64,000 nt of DNA from Myxococcales bacterium (GCA_009692425.1 SHZF01000005.1:1-64000), one strand, 5' to 3'. Shown: positions 47,398 to 57,870, counted from the stretch's first letter. The notes: generated by a model from the sequence alone, not told the origin. A program made the numbers and translations.

Positions 47398-49731
47398 ATG
47401 TCCACCGCCACTGCCGCCGCCCTCGCCGCTGCTCCCGTCGCCCGTCGCCGTCCGCCGGCATGGCAACCCCTCGTGCTCGTCGCCCTCGTGGCCTGTTCCC
47501 ACCTGGTCGGCGGCTGCACGGCCCTGCCCGACGACGGCGCCCCGCGCATCGAGCACGTGAGCCAGTTGGCCGACACCTTCGTCGACGTCCTGCCGTACTC
47601 CGTATGGGCGACCGTGCGCGACGGCGGCACCGGCATCGGCGCGGTGCGGCTGTATTGGGCGCGACTCGACGATGCGAGCTTCACCGCGCTCGACATGCAC
47701 GAACTCGGCGGGGGCACGTGGGAGGCCTCGATCCCGGCGCAGAAGGCTGGCACGAAGGTGCGCTACTTCGCTTGGGCGGCCAACCGATCGACGGGCGCGG
47801 CGCGGCGCGTGGCCCTGTACCCGCACCAGGCGGAGCCGCCCACGAAGTTCTTGACGTTTGCCGTGCTCAAGCCTGGCGATCTACCCGAGGGCCACCCGTA
47901 CCTGCAGCCCACTGCGGCGCAAGTGCCCGATGGCGGCGGGCGTGGACCCGACGCCGGCGCGCGCCCCGCACCCGACGTCGTAGCCGTCGATGTTGCGCCT
48001 GCCGACTCCGGCCCGCCCGACATCGACACGTTCGTGCTGCCTGCCGACGCCGACGTGACGCTCGACTCCGACAAGGACGGCGTGCCCGACGTGTTCGACA
48101 ACTGCGCGTCGCACCACAACCCGAACCAGGCCGACAAGGACAACGACGGCGTGGGCGACAAGTGCGACAAGGACAACGACGGCGACGGCATTCCCGACGA
48201 AAACGACAACTGCGACGGCATCGCCAACGCCAGCCAGGCCGACATCGACGCCGACAAGATCGGCGACGCCTGCGACAAGGATCTCGACGGCGACAAGGTC
48301 ATGAACGACAAGGACAACTGTCCGTGGGTCGGCAACACCAACCAGTCCGACGTCGATGGCGACGGGCTCGGCGACGCGTGCGACGTGCAGTCCGGCGCCG
48401 ACGGTGACCAGGACGGCGTCCAGGATGCCAAGGACAACTGCCCGGCCTCGCCGAACCCCGGCCAGCAGGACCTCGACCAGGACGGCACGGGCGATGCGTG
48501 CGATGGCGACCTCGACGGCGACGGCGTCGGCAACGGCAAGGACAACTGCCCGCAGGTCAAGAACGCCAACCAACTCGACGACGACAAGAACGGCATCGGC
48601 GATGCCTGCGACGCCGGCGACGACGACGACAAGGACGGCGTGAAGAACACCGCCGACAACTGCAAGTTCGCGCCCAACCCCGACCAGAAGGACCTGGACG
48701 GCGACAAGAAGGGCGACGTGTGCGACCCGGACCTCGACGGCGACGGCAAGGTGAATGGCTTCGACAACTGTGTGGCCGTGGTCAACGCGAATCAAAAGGA
48801 CTCCGACGGCGATGGCAAGGGCGACGCCTGCGACGACGAGAAACTGTGTGGCTCCAAGCAGCCCGCGTGCCCGGCGGGGACGGAGTGCTTCGAGCCGCTG
48901 TGCCTGTCGCCCAAGGCATGCGACGCGAGCGGCATCTGCGCGCCGGGTACGTTCTGTTACAAGGGGTTGTGCGTGCCGCCGCAGGTGGTTCCCGCGGGCT
49001 TCTGTGCGAAGGACGCGCAGTGCCCGACCGGGTTCGTGTGCCAGTTGTCGACCTGCACGCCCGAGAAGTGCAAAATCGACGCACAGTGCCCGAAGAACTT
49101 GAAGTGCGTGCTCGGTGAGTGCGTCAGCGGCCAGTTGCCCGTGAGCGGCTGCCAGTACAGCGAGCAGTGTGGCGCGAAGCAGCAGTGCCTGAACGGCATC
49201 TGCATCCCAGCGGGCTGCAAGGCCGACACGGAGTGCAAGGGCGACACGAAGTGCTGGAATGGCATCTGCATCCCCTCGCTCATCCCGACGCTGGAGTGCA
49301 AGTCAAACGCGGACTGCCCGAAAAACCTGAACATTCCTGGTCTTGGCAAGGTGACGCTCGTGTGCGCCGCGGGCACCTGCGTGCCCGACCTGCCGCAGAT
49401 TCCGGTCAAGCTGTGCACGATCGACACCGACTGCAAAGCGGGCCAGCAGTGTCTGGTTGCGGTGTGCCTGCCCAAGGGGTGCTCAACGGCGGCCGACTGC
49501 AAGCCCGAGCAGGCCTGCACGTTCGGATTCTGCACGGCCAAGAACCAGCAGGTGCCCGCGCCCGGCCAGTGCGCGACGGACAAGGACTGCAAGGACGGGG
49601 CGAGTTGCCTGGCGACGGCGTGCGTGCCGATCCCGGGCGGGCTACCTGGCGGCGGGGGCATCACGCTGTGCGGCGCTGGCGGCACGTGCCCGGCGGGAAA
49701 GAAGTGTCAGTTCAACGTGATCTGTCTGTAG
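47398..49731 (+). CDS. Thrombospondin type 3 repeat lipoprotein with Cys-rich C-terminal half
   Basis: 777 residues. Signal ends SHLVGGC. The first 180 residues hold a beta domain, possibly Ig-like ([22 protein letters not shown]). Residues about 220-480 are at least eight TSP3 repeats of the pattern DxDxDGxxDxxDNCxxxxNxxQxDxDxDGxGDxCD, calcium-binding stretches with conserved disulfides. Residues about 485-770 are Cys-rich, with units like CxxDAQCPxxxxCxxGxC. It is likely a long, calcium-stiffened surface protein or adhesin stalk. First gene of a probable three-gene run with the two that follow. Confidence 0.9.
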   Translation: MSTATAAALAAAPVARRRPPAWQPLVLVALVACSHLVGGCTALPDDGAPRIEHVSQLADTFVDVLPYSVWATVRDGGTGIGAVRLYWARLDDASFTALDMHELGGGTWEASIPAQKAGTKVRYFAWAANRSTGAARRVALYPHQAEPPTKFLTFAVLKPGDLPEGHPYLQPTAAQVPDGGGRGPDAGARPAPDVVAVDVAPADSGPPDIDTFVLPADADVTLDSDKDGVPDVFDNCASHHNPNQADKDNDGVGDKCDKDNDGDGIPDENDNCDGIANASQADIDADKIGDACDKDLDGDKVMNDKDNCPWVGNTNQSDVDGDGLGDACDVQSGADGDQDGVQDAKDNCPASPNPGQQDLDQDGTGDACDGDLDGDGVGNGKDNCPQVKNANQLDDDKNGIGDACDAGDDDDKDGVKNTADNCKFAPNPDQKDLDGDKKGDVCDPDLDGDGKVNGFDNCVAVVNANQKDSDGDGKGDACDDEKLCGSKQPACPAGTECFEPLCLSPKACDASGICAPGTFCYKGLCVPPQVVPAGFCAKDAQCPTGFVCQLSTCTPEKCKIDAQCPKNLKCVLGECVSGQLPVSGCQYSEQCGAKQQCLNGICIPAGCKADTECKGDTKCWNGICIPSLIPTLECKSNADCPKNLNIPGLGKVTLVCAAGTCVPDLPQIPVKLCTIDTDCKAGQQCLVAVCLPKGCSTAADCKPEQACTFGFCTAKNQQVPAPGQCATDKDCKDGASCLATACVPIPGGLPGGGGITLCGAGGTCPAGKKCQFNVICL

Positions 49732-51941
49732 GCGCCGCGCCGCTCGACGCGCCGCTCCCCGACGAGCCGCCGTTGCGATTGCAGGAGCTCGACCTGCGCG
49801 ATGGCCTGTTCGCGGGCGCCGACCTCGCCGATGCCGATCTGAGCCACGCCACGCTCGCCGCGGCCGACCTGCGCGGTGCCGTGCTGCGCGGTGCCCGGTT
49901 GCGGCGGGCCGATCTGACCCTGGCGTTGCTCGAGGGCGCAGACTTGCGCGGCGCAGACTTGTCGGGGGCAGACCTGTCGGGCGCGGACCTGCGTGGTGCC
50001 CGGCTCGACGGCGCCGACCTGGCGGGCGCGGAACTGGCGTGGACCCGTCTGCAGGGCGCACGCGGGCTGGCGCCAGACGTGCTGCTGCAGGCTCGCCGTG
50101 GCAATCCCGCGGGCAGCGTCGATGCCACCGGGGAATCTGAGCCCATTGCCGGGGTTCAAGCGTTTCGGCGCGGGCAGGCGGCGCACGCGGCCGGACAACT
50201 GGGCGTGGCCGAACGCCACTTGAAGCTGGCCCTGCGCTGGGTGCCCGACTCCGGCGCCGCGTGGTGGGCGCTGGGCGCAGTGCAACTGGACCGCGGCGAG
50301 CCCGAGCGGGCCGCGCGCTGCTGGCGTGCGGCGCTCGCTGGGGAGCCCGATGCCGATCGCGCCCGCGTCGACCTCGCCGTGCTGGCGTTGGCGACCGGTG
50401 ACTTGGCGGGCGCGCGCCACGACCTCGCCACCCTGACCGACCGCCACCCGGACGCCCCGTGGCTCGCGCTGGCCTGCGCTGCCCTGGCGAACGAGGACGC
50501 GGCGGCGTGTGTCGCAGCGTTGCAGGTCCGCGTCGGCGACAGCCCGGCCGTGCGCTGGTTTCGCGCCGCACCCCAGCGCAGCGTGGTGCGACCCGCGCCC
50601 GTTGAGCGCGTCCGCTTTGACGATCCTGCGTGGGATGCCGCCGAACGCGCCGACCTCGAAGCCGTGCTGCAGCAGCGCCGGCAAACCGACTGGGTGTGGC
50701 ACGGCGCGATCGGCCGCGCGCTTCAGATCGGTGCGCTCGATCTCGCGTTTCGAGCCGAACAGCGCCTGCAGGCCATTGCGCCCGACCAGCGCCTGTGGGG
50801 GCTCGAACTCAAGCACCTCGACGTGACCGCGCACGCGTTCGAGGCCCTCGTGTACACCCGCGTCGGCGGACTGGGCGCGGTGCAGTCCGTGCGCTGGGTG
50901 GCGCTTGGCGCCCACGGGCCAACCGCACGCATCGAGTCGGCGACGGTCGGCGACGGTGGCCGCCATGTCACCTGGGGCAAGCGCTGGCATGGCGCGTCGC
51001 GTCCGCCCGCGAGCGTCGCGTACACCCATCGTGCCGCGCAGTGCGTGCAAGCCCTCGGTCTGCCCACCGGCTTGCCGCTGCACGACGCCGCCGGAGCCGA
51101 CGCGCTGCCGTTTGCGGGCGACCTGTTGTGCCTGTACACGGACCTGGGCGGCGTCCCCGTGGCGGAGCATGACCTTGACGTCGGCCTGGCCGAGCGCATC
51201 GGGGCGTGGCTGGGGCGGATGCACCGCGGCACGGCCCACCTCGCGCTGGGTCCGCGGCCGCGCGCCGGACTGCGCACGGGCACGCGCACGCTGCGGGCCG
51301 CCGACCCCGCCGCCGCGTGGCGCCAGGCGCTGGCGGCGGACCCGGTAAGTCTCGCGCTGTTCGATCGCCATCCGCTCGGTCCGCGCCTGCTGCCGCTGCT
51401 GCAAGCGACCGCCCGGCGGCTGCGCGGGGTGCTGCCGGGGTGCGTGCCCGGGCTGGTGCACGGCGACCTCGGGCCGGGCAACATCATCCGCCTCGACGGC
51501 GATGCCCGTTCGGGCGCGGCCGGCGGCCTGGGTGGCCTCGGCGTCGTTGATTGGGACCTGTGCGATCTCGACGTGGTCGTGTTCGATCTCGCGCGCTGTC
51601 TGGACCTGTGGACCGTGCGCTGGCCCGCCGAAGCGGGCTTGCCGGTCGAGGTGCGCGACGCGGCGTTTTGCGGGCTCGTGCGCGGCTATGCGTCGGAGCG
51701 ACCGCTGCTGCGCGCGGAACGGGCGGCCCTGCCAGTGCTCGTGGCGGCGTCGCGCGTGGACCTCGATGCCACCGTGCTGCCGATGTGTGCCGGACTCGAG
51801 CCCGAGGTGGCCGACCCGGTGCTGGCGCGCCAGTTGACGCGACTGTCCCGGGCCGCCGCCGGGGCGCCGGAACTGGCGGAGCGGCTCCGCGAGGCACTGG
51901 ATGGCGCGGCGGGGGTAGCCGTTCTGCGGTCGGGCGATTAG
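49704..51941 (+). CDS. Pentapeptide repeat-TPR-APH-like kinase fusion protein
   Basis: About 745 residues from a GTG at 49704 that overlaps the TSP3 gene by 28 nt; the rest of the long frame further upstream is a shadow of that gene. Residues about 28-118 are pentapeptide repeats of A(D/N)LxX type ([21 protein letters not shown]). Residues about 145-275 are TPR-like helices ([42 protein letters not shown]). The C-terminal region (about 400-700) ends in an aminoglycoside-phosphotransferase-type kinase core: Brenner motif [11 protein letters not shown] with H586, D588 and N593, and [10 protein letters not shown] with D616/D618 for metal. N-lobe features are weaker. Soluble and cytoplasmic. I do not know this combination in a characterised protein. 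Confidence 0.82.
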   Translation: MSVQRDLSVGAAPLDAPLPDEPPLRLQELDLRDGLFAGADLADADLSHATLAAADLRGAVLRGARLRRADLTLALLEGADLRGADLSGADLSGADLRGARLDGADLAGAELAWTRLQGARGLAPDVLLQARRGNPAGSVDATGESEPIAGVQAFRRGQAAHAAGQLGVAERHLKLALRWVPDSGAAWWALGAVQLDRGEPERAARCWRAALAGEPDADRARVDLAVLALATGDLAGARHDLATLTDRHPDAPWLALACAALANEDAAACVAALQVRVGDSPAVRWFRAAPQRSVVRPAPVERVRFDDPAWDAAERADLEAVLQQRRQTDWVWHGAIGRALQIGALDLAFRAEQRLQAIAPDQRLWGLELKHLDVTAHAFEALVYTRVGGLGAVQSVRWVALGAHGPTARIESATVGDGGRHVTWGKRWHGASRPPASVAYTHRAAQCVQALGLPTGLPLHDAAGADALPFAGDLLCLYTDLGGVPVAEHDLDVGLAERIGAWLGRMHRGTAHLALGPRPRAGLRTGTRTLRAADPAAAWRQALAADPVSLALFDRHPLGPRLLPLLQATARRLRGVLPGCVPGLVHGDLGPGNIIRLDGDARSGAAGGLGGLGVVDWDLCDLDVVVFDLARCLDLWTVRWPAEAGLPVEVRDAAFCGLVRGYASERPLLRAERAALPVLVAASRVDLDATVLPMCAGLEPEVADPVLARQLTRLSRAAAGAPELAERLREALDGAAGVAVLRSGD

Positions 51942-51951
51942 CATCGCGGCC

Positions 51952-52770
51952 ATGCCGACGACGGGACATCGCCGCCCAGCGACGCACACGCAGCCGCCGC
52001 CGAGGTGCGGCGTGCTTGCCCGCGTGGCCGTGCTGTGGCTGATCGGCTCCTCGTTCGGCGCCCGCGTGGCCCTTGCGGCCCCGGCTGCCGCGCCCGCAGG
52101 CGAAGTCGTGGCCGCGTCGATCTCGGCGTTTGACGACGCAGTGAACACCTTCAAGTATCAGGACTTCGACAACGCGATCCCCAAGCTCAAGGCGCTGCTC
52201 TACCCGACTACCGCGCTCGAACAGAAGGCCGAGTGGCGCGCGCGCGAGTACCTGGGTGCCGCGCTGTGGTGGCAGGGCGAGAACCGCGCCGCACTCGACG
52301 AGTTCACGGCCCTGCTCGTGCGCAACCCGCCGACGCGGCTCGACCCGGCGGTGTACCCGCCCAAGATGGTGGCCGACTTTGAGGGGCAGCGCCTCAACCT
52401 CGTGCGCCTCGGCGTCATCCAACCCGACCAGGCCCCGCGCCCACCCGACACGCCGCCCGTGCGCGTCGAGCCGCCGCCGTACGCGCTGATGTTCTTTCCG
52501 TTCGGGGTCGGCCAGTTCGCCAACCGTGAACCGGCCAAGGGTGCGGCGTTCTTGCTGGCCGAGACGGTGCTCGCCGCGGTGTCGGTCGGTTTCTACGTGC
52601 GCAACCGCGACACGGGACTGCAGACGGGCGTGCGCGACCGCACGGGCGATGTGGTCCAGTTGACCACAGGCGGGGTGTTCTGGGCGCTGGCGGGCTGGGG
52701 CATGTGGGATGCTGCGCGGGGCTGGAGCCGGCCGGCGGCCGCCGTGGGTGGGGGCGACGGATTGAAGTAG
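51952..52770 (+). CDS. TPR-containing membrane protein, third gene of the fusion-kinase run
   Basis: 272 residues, starting 10 bp after the fusion kinase. A signal peptide (LWLIGSSFGARVALAA) ends near residue 43; TPR-like helices cover about 55-145 (FKYQDFDNAIPKLKALLY, EYLGAALWWQGENRAALDEFTALLV). Next is YALMFFPFGVGQFANREPAKGAAFLLAETVLAAVSVGFYV, with a membrane helix, and a second helix (TTGGVFWALAGWGMWDAA). This FPFGxGQFxNREPxKG arrangement is found in envelope TPR proteins of delta-group bacteria. Its role is unknown; coexpression suggests work with the kinase or the lipoprotein. Confidence 0.75.
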   Translation: MPTTGHRRPATHTQPPPRCGVLARVAVLWLIGSSFGARVALAAPAAAPAGEVVAASISAFDDAVNTFKYQDFDNAIPKLKALLYPTTALEQKAEWRAREYLGAALWWQGENRAALDEFTALLVRNPPTRLDPAVYPPKMVADFEGQRLNLVRLGVIQPDQAPRPPDTPPVRVEPPPYALMFFPFGVGQFANREPAKGAAFLLAETVLAAVSVGFYVRNRDTGLQTGVRDRTGDVVQLTTGGVFWALAGWGMWDAARGWSRPAAAVGGGDGLK

Positions 52771-52879
52771 GGGCTTGAGCCGGAGTCGTTGCGTAAGGCG
52801 TGTTGTGTATCTAGCTGATGAGAAAGGGCTGCCTGGCTAGCGCGGAACGAGTCGCCGCGGACCGCAGCACGGTGCGGCG

Positions 52880-54640
52880 CTACATGGCGGCAATCGTCGT
52901 GTCGCCCGACTGACTGTCGCGCTGTGCCGCGATCAGTTCCCGCGCGTGCTGCAGCGCCGTCTCACCCTGGCCCGCTTCGCCGAGCATCCGCGCCAGTTCC
53001 CGCTCACGGCCCGGCACGTCGAGCGACGCGATGACACTGCGCGTGCGCCCCGCCGCTTCGGCCTTGCACGCCTGCAGGTGCACGTTGGCGGCCGCAGCCA
53101 CCTGAGGCAGGTGCGACACCACGATGACCTGCTGCTGCGCGGCGATTCCGCGCAGGAAGCGGCCGAGCTTCAAGCCGACAGAGCCCGACAAGCCGGCGTC
53201 CACCTCGTCGAACACCGCGACCGGCGCGGCATCCGGTGGCGCGGCCAACTCGGTTCCCGCGGCCCCCGTGGCAACCCCTGCGGCGGGCCCATCACGCCCG
53301 GCACACGCCCGCTGCACGGCCAGCAGCACGCGCGCCAATTCGCCGCCCGACGCCACGGCCTGCAACGCGCCGCCCGCCTCCCCGCGGTTGGCGCGCAGCC
53401 ACAGGGTCACGGTGTCGCGGCCCGTCGGACCCGAGTCGGCGCCGTCCGCCGTGAGCACGTCAGTCCGCAGTTCGGCCGCCGGCATGCCAAGGTCGTGCAG
53501 CAACGCCGAGACCTGCTGGCCGAGCGGCCCCGCCGCGGCGTGGCGGGCGTCTGACAACCGCGTGGCGTGGGCGTCGAGCGACTTCTGCAACGCCGCCAGC
53601 CGGTGCTCCAGTTCGGCGCGGCGCTGCTCGTCGGCGTCGGCGTCAAGTTCTGCGGTGATGTCAATGAGCTTTGTCAACGCCGCGGCTTCGCTGCCGCCAT
53701 GTTTCTTCAGCGCGCGTTGCAACTGGTCCTGCCGCTCCGACAGCCGCCCCAGTTCGCGGTCGTCCTTGTGCACCGCGCGCGCCGCCACGGCGAGGTCGTG
53801 GGCGAGATCGCGCGCCAGATCGTGCAGTTCACGACAGCGAACCGCGAACTCCTCGATGTCCCGGCCGGCGCCGGCCAACTTCTGGAGCGACCGCCCGGCC
53901 TTGTGCAGCGTTGCGGCCGCCCCGCCGTCGCCGTCGAGCCCGCCATGAGCTTCTTGCAGGGCGCGCGCGATCCGGTCCGCCGCCCGCAGTCGGAGCAGGC
54001 GCGCCTCGATGTCGGCGAGTTCTCCTGCCTTGAGGCCGAGGTCCTCGAGTTCCTTGTGGACGAAGCGCAGCCAATCGAGTCGGTCGGCGCGCGCCCGATC
54101 GCGGGCATCTACGGCGGCCAGCGCTGCCCGCTGGTCCGTCCAGTTGCGGTGCAGTGCGGCCAGCGCCGCCCTCTCGCCCTGCAGCCCGGCAAACCGGTCG
54201 AGCGCGTCGCGTTGGGCGGCCGGTTCCAGCATCCGGTGTGCGGCGTGCTGGGCCGACACGTCGCACAGCAGCCGTCCCAGTGCGCGCTGCTGCGCCACCG
54301 GCACGAGCCGGCCGTTGGCCCACGCGCGGCTCTTGCCACCGGCCGCCACGGTGCGCCGCAGCACGAGCGTGCCGTCGTCGGATTCGGCGCCCATCTCGGC
54401 CAGCAGTTCATCGACCGCGGCCGGCCACGGGGCCTCGAACAGGGCTTCGACCTCGGCGCGCGCGGCCCCGTGGCGCACGATCTTGTCGGTCGCCTTGCCG
54501 CCGAGCGCGGCATCGAGCGCGTGCAGCACGATCGACTTGCCCGCGCCGGTCTCGCCCGTCAGCGCGTTCAGCCCCGGCCCGAACGTCACCTCGGCCGCCT
54601 GCAAGATGGCGAAGTCGGCAATGCGCAGCGTCGTCAGCAT
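52880..54640 (-). CDS. recN: DNA repair protein RecN
   Basis: 586 residues. An SMC-like ATPase for double-strand-break repair. Walker A GETGAGKSIV at about 30, a Q-loop region and the Walker B region VAVFDEVDAGLSGSVG near the C-terminus, with AQQQVIVVSHLPQVAAAANVH as the D/H loop. The intervening 300 residues form coiled coils with many Arg/Ala (ERAALAALHRNWTDQRAALAA). Two Ala/Gly-rich inserts near the Walker B region are longer than normal. Convergent with the TPR membrane gene over about 110 bp; der follows 9 bp after in the upstream direction. Confidence 0.95.
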   Translation of the reverse strand: MLTTLRIADFAILQAAEVTFGPGLNALTGETGAGKSIVLHALDAALGGKATDKIVRHGAARAEVEALFEAPWPAAVDELLAEMGAESDDGTLVLRRTVAAGGKSRAWANGRLVPVAQQRALGRLLCDVSAQHAAHRMLEPAAQRDALDRFAGLQGERAALAALHRNWTDQRAALAAVDARDRARADRLDWLRFVHKELEDLGLKAGELADIEARLLRLRAADRIARALQEAHGGLDGDGGAAATLHKAGRSLQKLAGAGRDIEEFAVRCRELHDLARDLAHDLAVAARAVHKDDRELGRLSERQDQLQRALKKHGGSEAAALTKLIDITAELDADADEQRRAELEHRLAALQKSLDAHATRLSDARHAAAGPLGQQVSALLHDLGMPAAELRTDVLTADGADSGPTGRDTVTLWLRANRGEAGGALQAVASGGELARVLLAVQRACAGRDGPAAGVATGAAGTELAAPPDAAPVAVFDEVDAGLSGSVGLKLGRFLRGIAAQQQVIVVSHLPQVAAAANVHLQACKAEAAGRTRSVIASLDVPGRERELARMLGEAGQGETALQHARELIAAQRDSQSGDTTIAAM

Positions 54641-54649
54641 CTTGGCAGG

Positions 54650-56347
54650 CTAGTCGTCGGTGTCTTTGGCCGCGTCGAGGTCCACCACTTCGTCGAGCCA
54701 GTCTTCGGTGCCGGGCCACGCGGGCGCCGTCGGGTCCGGCAGGTCCTGCAAGTCGCCGTCGCCGAGCGCGAGGGTGCCGTCGCCGACTGCCGCCATACCG
54801 GCGCGCAGGGCCGCCGGCAAGCGTTCGAGCGCCTGGGTCGAGCGCCGGTTCGGCTTCTTCTTCCAATGCAGCCGCACGGGCGTGCCGAGCAGGTCCCAAT
54901 TCTCGCGCATCCGACCGATGAGAAAGCGCTCGTAGGCGGGTGGCGGCGCGTCGGACACGTTCGTGACCAGGGCAAAGACCGGCGGCCGCATCGCGATCTG
55001 GGCTGCGTAGTAGATGCGCATGCGCTTGCCGCGCATCATCGGCGGCGGGTGCTCGAGTTGGATCGCTTGCAGCCAGCGGTTGAATGCCGACGTCGAGATG
55101 CGCCGGTCGAACGCCTCGAACGTCTTCTGCACCGCCTCCATCAGCTTGTGCACGCGCTGGCCGGTGCGGCCCGACAGGTATACGCGGTGGGTGTGGACCA
55201 GGAACGGCAGCGCCTCGTCGAGCCCGCGGTCGAAGTTGGTAGGCTTCTTGACTTCGCCATCGACCACGTCCCACTTTGTGACTGCGACCACGCACGCGCG
55301 CCGACGATCCTCGACCAGGCGTGCGATCTTGGCGTCCTGGTCGGCGATGTCCTGAGTTGCATCGAGCACGAGGACCGCGATGTGGCAGCGTTCAATGGCG
55401 CGCACGGCTTGGCTGACCGAGTAGCGCTCGACCGGCGTGTCGACCGAACGCTTGCGGCGCAGGCCGGCGGTATCGACGAGCGTGTACGGCCGCCCGTCGA
55501 CGTCGAAGTCGATGTCGATGGCGTCGCGCGTCGTGCCGGGCTGGTCAGCGGTGACCACTCGCGGGGCGCCGAGGACCTTGTTGACGAGTGTGGACTTGCC
55601 GACGTTGGGGCGGCCCACGACGCATACGCGCACGCGGTCGACCACGCCACCCCGCGGCGGCTTCGGCGGTTCGGCGCCGCCTCCCTCCAGCATGCCGGCC
55701 GCGTTGCCAGACGCTGCCACGCCCGACGCAGCAACGCCCGATTCTGCGTCGAATTCCACCTCATCGCTGCCGTCTTCTGCCGCGCCCGCATCGGCCAGCG
55801 CGTCTCCGGCTTGCCTTGCCGCGGCGAGACCAAGGTCGTCGTCCATCGCAGCGTCCGGCAACTTCCGCACGATCTCTTCGCGCAACTCGTCGAACCCGCG
55901 CCCGTGTTCGGCGGCCACGAACACCACGGTGTCGCAGCCCAGCGCATAGCACGCCATCGCGTCGGGCAGCACGGAGTCCGCGTCGACCTTGTTCACCGCC
56001 AGCACGACCGGCTTGCGCGAGCGCCGCAGCACGTCGGCGACCTCGCTGTCGGCCGGCGTCGGCCCCTGGCGCCCGTCCACCACGAACACCAGCACGTCGG
56101 CCTCGGCGACGGCGATGCGGGCCTGGTCCTTGAGCAGCGCGAACACGCCCTCGGTCTCTGTGGGCAGGAAGCCGCCGGTGTCGCACAGTCGCACCTTGCG
56201 GCCGAGCAGTTCGACGTCGCCGTACTGACGGTCGCGCGTGACGCCGGGCTCGTCGAACACGATTGCGCGGCGCCGGCCGAACAGGCGGTTGAACACCGTG
56301 GATTTGCCGACGTTGGGACGACCGACGATCGCGACGAGGGGGGTCAT
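54650..56347 (-). CDS. der: GTPase Der (EngA)
   Basis: 565 residues, longer than the typical 440-490. Two tandem GTPase domains: the first with GRPNVGKST at about 9-17, then LCDTGGF and NKVDAD; the second with GRPNVGKSTLVNK at about 230, LVDTAGLRRKRS and TKWDVVDG. A C-terminal KH-like domain (RWLQAIQLEHPPPMMRGKRMRIYYAAQ) ends the fold. Der acts in 50S ribosome assembly. The extra length is an Ala/Gly/Asp/Glu-rich insertion of about 55 residues between the two G domains (EFDAESGVAASGVAASG) and an acidic C-terminal extension. Confidence 0.95.
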   Translation of the reverse strand: MTPLVAIVGRPNVGKSTVFNRLFGRRRAIVFDEPGVTRDRQYGDVELLGRKVRLCDTGGFLPTETEGVFALLKDQARIAVAEADVLVFVVDGRQGPTPADSEVADVLRRSRKPVVLAVNKVDADSVLPDAMACYALGCDTVVFVAAEHGRGFDELREEIVRKLPDAAMDDDLGLAAARQAGDALADAGAAEDGSDEVEFDAESGVAASGVAASGNAAGMLEGGGAEPPKPPRGGVVDRVRVCVVGRPNVGKSTLVNKVLGAPRVVTADQPGTTRDAIDIDFDVDGRPYTLVDTAGLRRKRSVDTPVERYSVSQAVRAIERCHIAVLVLDATQDIADQDAKIARLVEDRRRACVVAVTKWDVVDGEVKKPTNFDRGLDEALPFLVHTHRVYLSGRTGQRVHKLMEAVQKTFEAFDRRISTSAFNRWLQAIQLEHPPPMMRGKRMRIYYAAQIAMRPPVFALVTNVSDAPPPAYERFLIGRMRENWDLLGTPVRLHWKKKPNRRSTQALERLPAALRAGMAAVGDGTLALGDGDLQDLPDPTAPAWPGTEDWLDEVVDLDAAKDTDD

Positions 56348-56365
56348 ATCGCTTCCCTGCCTGCG

Positions 56366-57493
56366 CTACAGGACGTAGCCGAAGTGACGCAGCATGTCGA
56401 CCCGCTCACTCCAGCGGGGCTCGACGCGCACGTGCACTTCGAGGAACACCTTCTTCTGCAGCAGCGCCTCCATGTGGCCGCGCGCCGCGGTCGCCATCGC
56501 CTTCATGCGCTGGCCGCCCTTGCCCAGCAAGATCGCCCGCTGCGCCGGCTTTTCGACGTGAACCAAGGCCGCCAGCCGCACCAGGCCCGGCAGTTCGTCG
56601 AAGGTCTCGATTTCGCAGGCGACGCCGTACGGCACTTCTTCGCGGGTCTGCAGGAATACCTGTTCGCGCACCAGTTCTGCGCACAGGAAGCGCACGCTGC
56701 GGTCCGTCAGTTCGTCCGTGCCGTACTGGGCCGCGCCCTCGGGCAGCAGCGGGCGAATCGCGTCGAGCAGTTGGAGCACACCATCGCCGGCCCGACCGCT
56801 CAGCGGGATGACGGCGCCGACGCGCGGCACGGTCGCCAGCGCCTCCATGACCGGCAGCAGCTTTGGCTTCGCGACGGCGTCGACCTTGTTGAGCGCGACG
56901 ATGAACTGGTCGCCATAGCGCAGCACGTTGCGCAGCACGCGGCGCACGGCGGGGTCGATGCGGCCATCAAGCGGCTGCTTCCACGTCAGGTCTTCGGCCG
57001 GTGCTGCGTCGTGGCCGGGGCGCGGGGCGTCGAGCAGGCCGTCGTCGTCGGGGAAGTGCGAGTCATCGCCGTCGAACTCGCCCGGTTCCGGGGGCGGCGC
57101 GGGCAATTTGTCGGGCGCGAGCACCGGCGCCGTCAGCGGGGCCGAGACACCCGCGCGCTGCAGCCAGCGCACTGCCTTGGGCGCATCGACCACGACGACG
57201 ACGGCATCGACCGCTTCGAGCGCCTCGATCGCGAGCCCCACCATTGCCCGGTTCAGCGGCGAGCGCGCCTGGTGGATGCCAGGCGTGTCGATGAAGATCG
57301 CCTGCCAGTCCGGCGCCGTCCACACTCCGCGAATCTGATCACGCGTCGTCTGCGGCAAGGGACTCACGATGGCGAGCTTCTCACCGAGCAGGCGGTTGAG
57401 CAGCGTGGACTTGCCCGCGTTGGGCGGGCCGGCGAGCGTGACGAGGCCGCAGCGGAACGGGCGCGAGGGTGGCGGGGCGGCGGCTTTCGGCAC
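56366..57493 (-). CDS. era: GTPase Era with G-domain insertion
   Basis: 375 residues from a GTG at 57493 (the ATG extension to 57682 would add 63 unlikely residues). Era binds 16S rRNA and helps 30S maturation. G1 AGPPNAGKSTLLNRL, G2 with TTRDQIRG, G3 DTPGIHQARSPLN, G4 NKVDAV. The C-terminal KH domain has FLCAELVREQVFLQTREEVPYGVA and ILLGKGGQRMKAMATAARGHMEALLQKKVFLEV. Compared with E. coli Era there is an extra segment of about 75 residues between the VVVVVDAPK strand and the G4 NKVD strand, acidic in part (EFDGDDSHFPDDDG). der and era are adjacent but separate. Confidence 0.93.
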   Translation of the reverse strand: MPKAAAPPPSRPFRCGLVTLAGPPNAGKSTLLNRLLGEKLAIVSPLPQTTRDQIRGVWTAPDWQAIFIDTPGIHQARSPLNRAMVGLAIEALEAVDAVVVVVDAPKAVRWLQRAGVSAPLTAPVLAPDKLPAPPPEPGEFDGDDSHFPDDDGLLDAPRPGHDAAPAEDLTWKQPLDGRIDPAVRRVLRNVLRYGDQFIVALNKVDAVAKPKLLPVMEALATVPRVGAVIPLSGRAGDGVLQLLDAIRPLLPEGAAQYGTDELTDRSVRFLCAELVREQVFLQTREEVPYGVACEIETFDELPGLVRLAALVHVEKPAQRAILLGKGGQRMKAMATAARGHMEALLQKKVFLEVHVRVEPRWSERVDMLRHFGYVL

Positions 57494-57870
57494 GGGGGCG
57501 ACGGTCCTGGGCGGCGCGGACGGGGCGCGACGGGGGCGGCAGTAGACGCGATCGGCGCTCGGTCGGCAAGGGAGAAGCGTCGAATCCGCTTGCGCGAGCG
57601 GTCCGCGACCCGCATCCGTGTGCTGGAGGTGGCGATGGAGCCCGAGCACAAGACCCTGCCCCTGCTGAGGCGCCCCATGCACCGGCGGACGCGGCGATCC
57701 TGCAGAAGATCCTGCAGAAGATCCTGCACCGCTCGCGGCCAGTGGCGGTCTTCGCGCCTGCGAGACCGGCCTTGCCGACGATCGTCATGCGCCCCCAGTT
57801 CGACAGGCCCGCGGCCACGTCTACCTGTCAGATCAAGAAGCGCGCCGCATTGCACAGCCTCCATCCACAA
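57494..57870. other. Intergenic region upstream of era
   Basis: 377 bp without a supportable gene; Arg/Ala-rich frames are shadows. It should contain the era promoter. A 12-nt tandem repeat lies at 57699-57733. Confidence 0.5.
57699..57733. repeat. 12-nt tandem repeat
   Basis: Nearly three copies of gatcctgcagaa (gatcctgcagaagatcctgc, then aga, ending gatcctgcac). Intergenic, between the Phd/VapC-like pair and era. Confidence 0.85.

Noticed and set aside
51000-51941. Antibiotic-resistance call for the APH-like region
   Set aside because: HxDxxxxN and DxD motifs occur in many APH/choline kinase-like proteins; the fusion to pentapeptide and TPR regions and the genomic setting do not indicate aminoglycoside modification.
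52771-52879. Possible terminator between the TPR membrane gene and recN
   Set aside because: ctagc...gctag is short and lacks a strong stem or U-run; not supported.
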